From an uncultured Mailhella sp. (GTDB lineage: Bacteria; Desulfobacterota; Desulfovibrionia; Desulfovibrionales; Desulfovibrionaceae), in NCBI GenBank assembly GCA_910577155.1, contig CAJTMS010000002.1:19446-81354 (forward strand): DNA of 61,909 nucleotides. The letters run 5' to 3'. Position 1 is the first letter of the stretch, and the number at the start of each line of letters is the position of its first letter. Both the position numbers and the translations under genes were made by a program. The notes beneath the pieces were generated by a model that saw only the letters and a list, made by a program, of their open reading frames with translations, searched no databases and was not told where the DNA came from. Positions 60,910 through 61,909 of the stretch are shown in pieces.

Positions 60910-61761
60910 TTACTTTATGATACGAGTTAAAACGTTGACGGCATTACGTCCTTGTTCTGGTGCAAGATGGGCATAGCGCATAGTCATTTGTAGACTTCGG
61001 TGACCAAGCAGATTTCCTACAATAAATATGTCAATACCATTTTGAACCAGCCAAGAGGCAAACGTATGCCTCAAAGAGTGAAAAACAATTTTTTCTCGAT
61101 TATCAGAAATGTTGATATTCAATTTTGAATTTTTTACAGCATTTCTAAATACACTTGAAACAGTTGTTATTTTACGATTTGAAAATAAATAAATATAGTT
61201 CAATGAAAGATATTTATGCGCAATATCTAGAGCTATCTCATTTAATGGGATAGTTCGTGAGTATGAGTTTTTTGTATCGAAGACAGTAACTGTTTTTTGT
61301 AAAATATTAACAGAAGATGGTCGTATAGAAAAGATTTCACTTGCGCGTAAACCTGTATTTAGTGCAAAAAGAGTTATGTCGTGCCACAGTTCACTTTTTA
61401 TTTTTAGTTGAAATAAAAGTTGATGAGCTTCATCTTGGTTTAAAAATCTGACACGATTATTGTCAACTTTTGGCATTTCGAAATACGGGAGTTTAAAAGA
61501 ACACATTTCTAGTTTAATTGAGCGATTGATAATTCTTCGTAATAACGATAAACAAAGCTTGATAGATTGTGGACTAAGATTTTGTGTTGCTAGATATTTT
61601 TTATACATGAGTATATCTTTTGATTTTATTGTTTCAAGAGGTATATCTTTCCAATAAGGATAGACATGTTTATTATATCTATTTATTTCTTTTCTTAAAC
61701 TATCTTTTTTTATTTCCTTGGTGTCTTTATAAAAATTCCAGGCATCATCGATTTTAAACAT
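60910..61761 (-). CDS. int: Tyrosine recombinase integrase of the ICE
   Basis: A 283-aa site-specific recombinase. The N-terminal SAM-like core-binding domain (about 1-90) is followed by the catalytic domain with R139 (NTGLRASEI), K164, H228-x-x-R231 (HSLRHTF), H254 (LLGHRSLQM) and Tyr263 (TMRYAHL). The ATG at 61761 is chosen because GGAGG lies 6 nt before it; an upstream ATG at 61773 contains that RBS. It adjoins attR (about 90 nt). No excisionase of a known family is obvious, so Rha or an unknown gene may serve. Confidence 0.95.
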   Translation of the reverse strand: MFKIDDAWNFYKDTKEIKKDSLRKEINRYNKHVYPYWKDIPLETIKSKDILMYKKYLATQNLSPQSIKLCLSLLRRIINRSIKLEMCSFKLPYFEMPKVDNNRVRFLNQDEAHQLLFQLKIKSELWHDITLFALNTGLRASEIFSIRPSSVNILQKTVTVFDTKNSYSRTIPLNEIALDIAHKYLSLNYIYLFSNRKITTVSSVFRNAVKNSKLNINISDNREKIVFHSLRHTFASWLVQNGIDIFIVGNLLGHRSLQMTMRYAHLAPEQGRNAVNVLTRIIK

Positions 61762-61831
61762 AATGTCCTCCATTTTTAAAGAAGTTTAAAAGTGGAGTAT
61801 CGGATAAAAAGGATAAAAGTTAATCGTTAGA

Positions 61832-61842
61832 TATAAGAGGTT
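61832..61842. promoter_or_regulatory. Candidate integrase arm site near attR
   Basis: TATAAGAGGTT, identical to part of both arms of the inverted repeat beside attL (15489-15521), lies 13 nt before the attR repeat. In the excised circle the sites would flank attP. Confidence 0.45.
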
Positions 61843-61854
61843 AATTTTTATATA

Positions 61855-61909
61855 GGCGGTCTTGAAAACCGTTGAGGATTTGCGTCCTCCGGGAGTTCGA
61901 ATCTCTCTT
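61855..61909. repeat. attR: direct repeat of tRNA-Ser 3' part
   Basis: Identical to 15411-15465 over all 55 bases. The window ends inside it, so the real repeat may extend to the tRNA end. It is not a functional tRNA: the 5' acceptor and D arm are missing. Confidence 0.93.

Larger units (their letters stand above)
15411..61909. mobile_element. Integrative conjugative element inserted in tRNA-Ser(UGA)
   Basis: A direct repeat of at least 55 bp (15411-15465 and 61855-61909) bounds about 46.4 kb. A tyrosine integrase lies next to the right copy. Inside are a full IncP-type relaxase/T4SS gene set, an R64-type IVb pilus set, an RP4-like oriT and accessory genes. The window ends inside the right repeat, so the true repeat may be longer. 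All transfer components needed for self-transfer appear intact. Confidence 0.93.

Noticed and set aside
61855..61909. A second tRNA-Ser at the right edge
   Set aside because: Only the 3' part is present; it is the attR repeat.

Overview
The window looks like a chromosomal segment of a lower-GC member of the Desulfovibrionaceae or relatives (Desulfobacterota). The evidence is gene content: a livHMGF cluster, a flagellar block flgI-flgJ-flgN-flgK-flgL followed by a CsrA-FliW gene, and recurring G4A2-type hairpins. This is inference; no 16S rRNA or ribosomal protein gene is present.

Chromosomal part (1-15474). A plus-strand M20-family amidohydrolase lies at the left edge. A minus-strand branched-chain amino-acid ABC transporter (livF, livG, livM, livH) comes next. 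A minus-strand flagellar operon follows: flgI, an FlgJ rod-binding domain fused to an M23 peptidase, an FlgN-like chaperone, flgK, flgL, a single-chain CsrA-FliW protein, a V4R protein and a GGDEF diguanylate cyclase. A sigma-54-like promoter precedes flgI. A complete tRNA-Ser(UGA) ends this part.

Integrative conjugative element (about 15411-61909). The 3' 55 bp or more of the tRNA-Ser are repeated at the right edge of the window, and a tyrosine integrase lies next to that copy, so about 46.4 kb is an ICE. Its left end carries a DUF1937 protein, a small unknown protein, a perfect-core type II hammerhead ribozyme and a structured leader before an HTH replication-type protein. An IncP (RP4)-like set follows: TraK, TraL, TraM, TrbB-C-D-E-J-L-F-G-H-I, TraG coupling protein, TraF peptidase, TraC primase with an ArdC-like N-terminus, and a TopA/TraE topoisomerase. 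Next is an R64-type IVb thin-pilus cluster (PilL, N, O, P, Q, R, S, M, V, T, U). The right part holds a methylase-helicase of 1881 aa (DarB-like), a serine recombinase, the relaxase TraI and TraJ on the minus strand, a Rha-family regulator, an RP4-like oriT and the integrase. In the excised circle traI-traJ-oriT would lie next to the traK-L-M side, as in IncP plasmids.

How it works together: Int would excise the element at tRNA-Ser. TraI, TraJ and TraK would process oriT, TraG and the Trb channel would export the strand, and the type IV pilus with two secreted collar-domain proteins would contact recipients. Most interesting are the hammerhead ribozyme and its leader; a membrane coiled-coil protein ending in a second TrbC/VirB2-like pilin domain; two paralogous pairs of tiny membrane proteins; a ribosome-binding-site-preceded ORF overprinted in the helicase; and two antisense genes inside the trb operon, one of them a lipoprotein in the trbK (entry exclusion) position.
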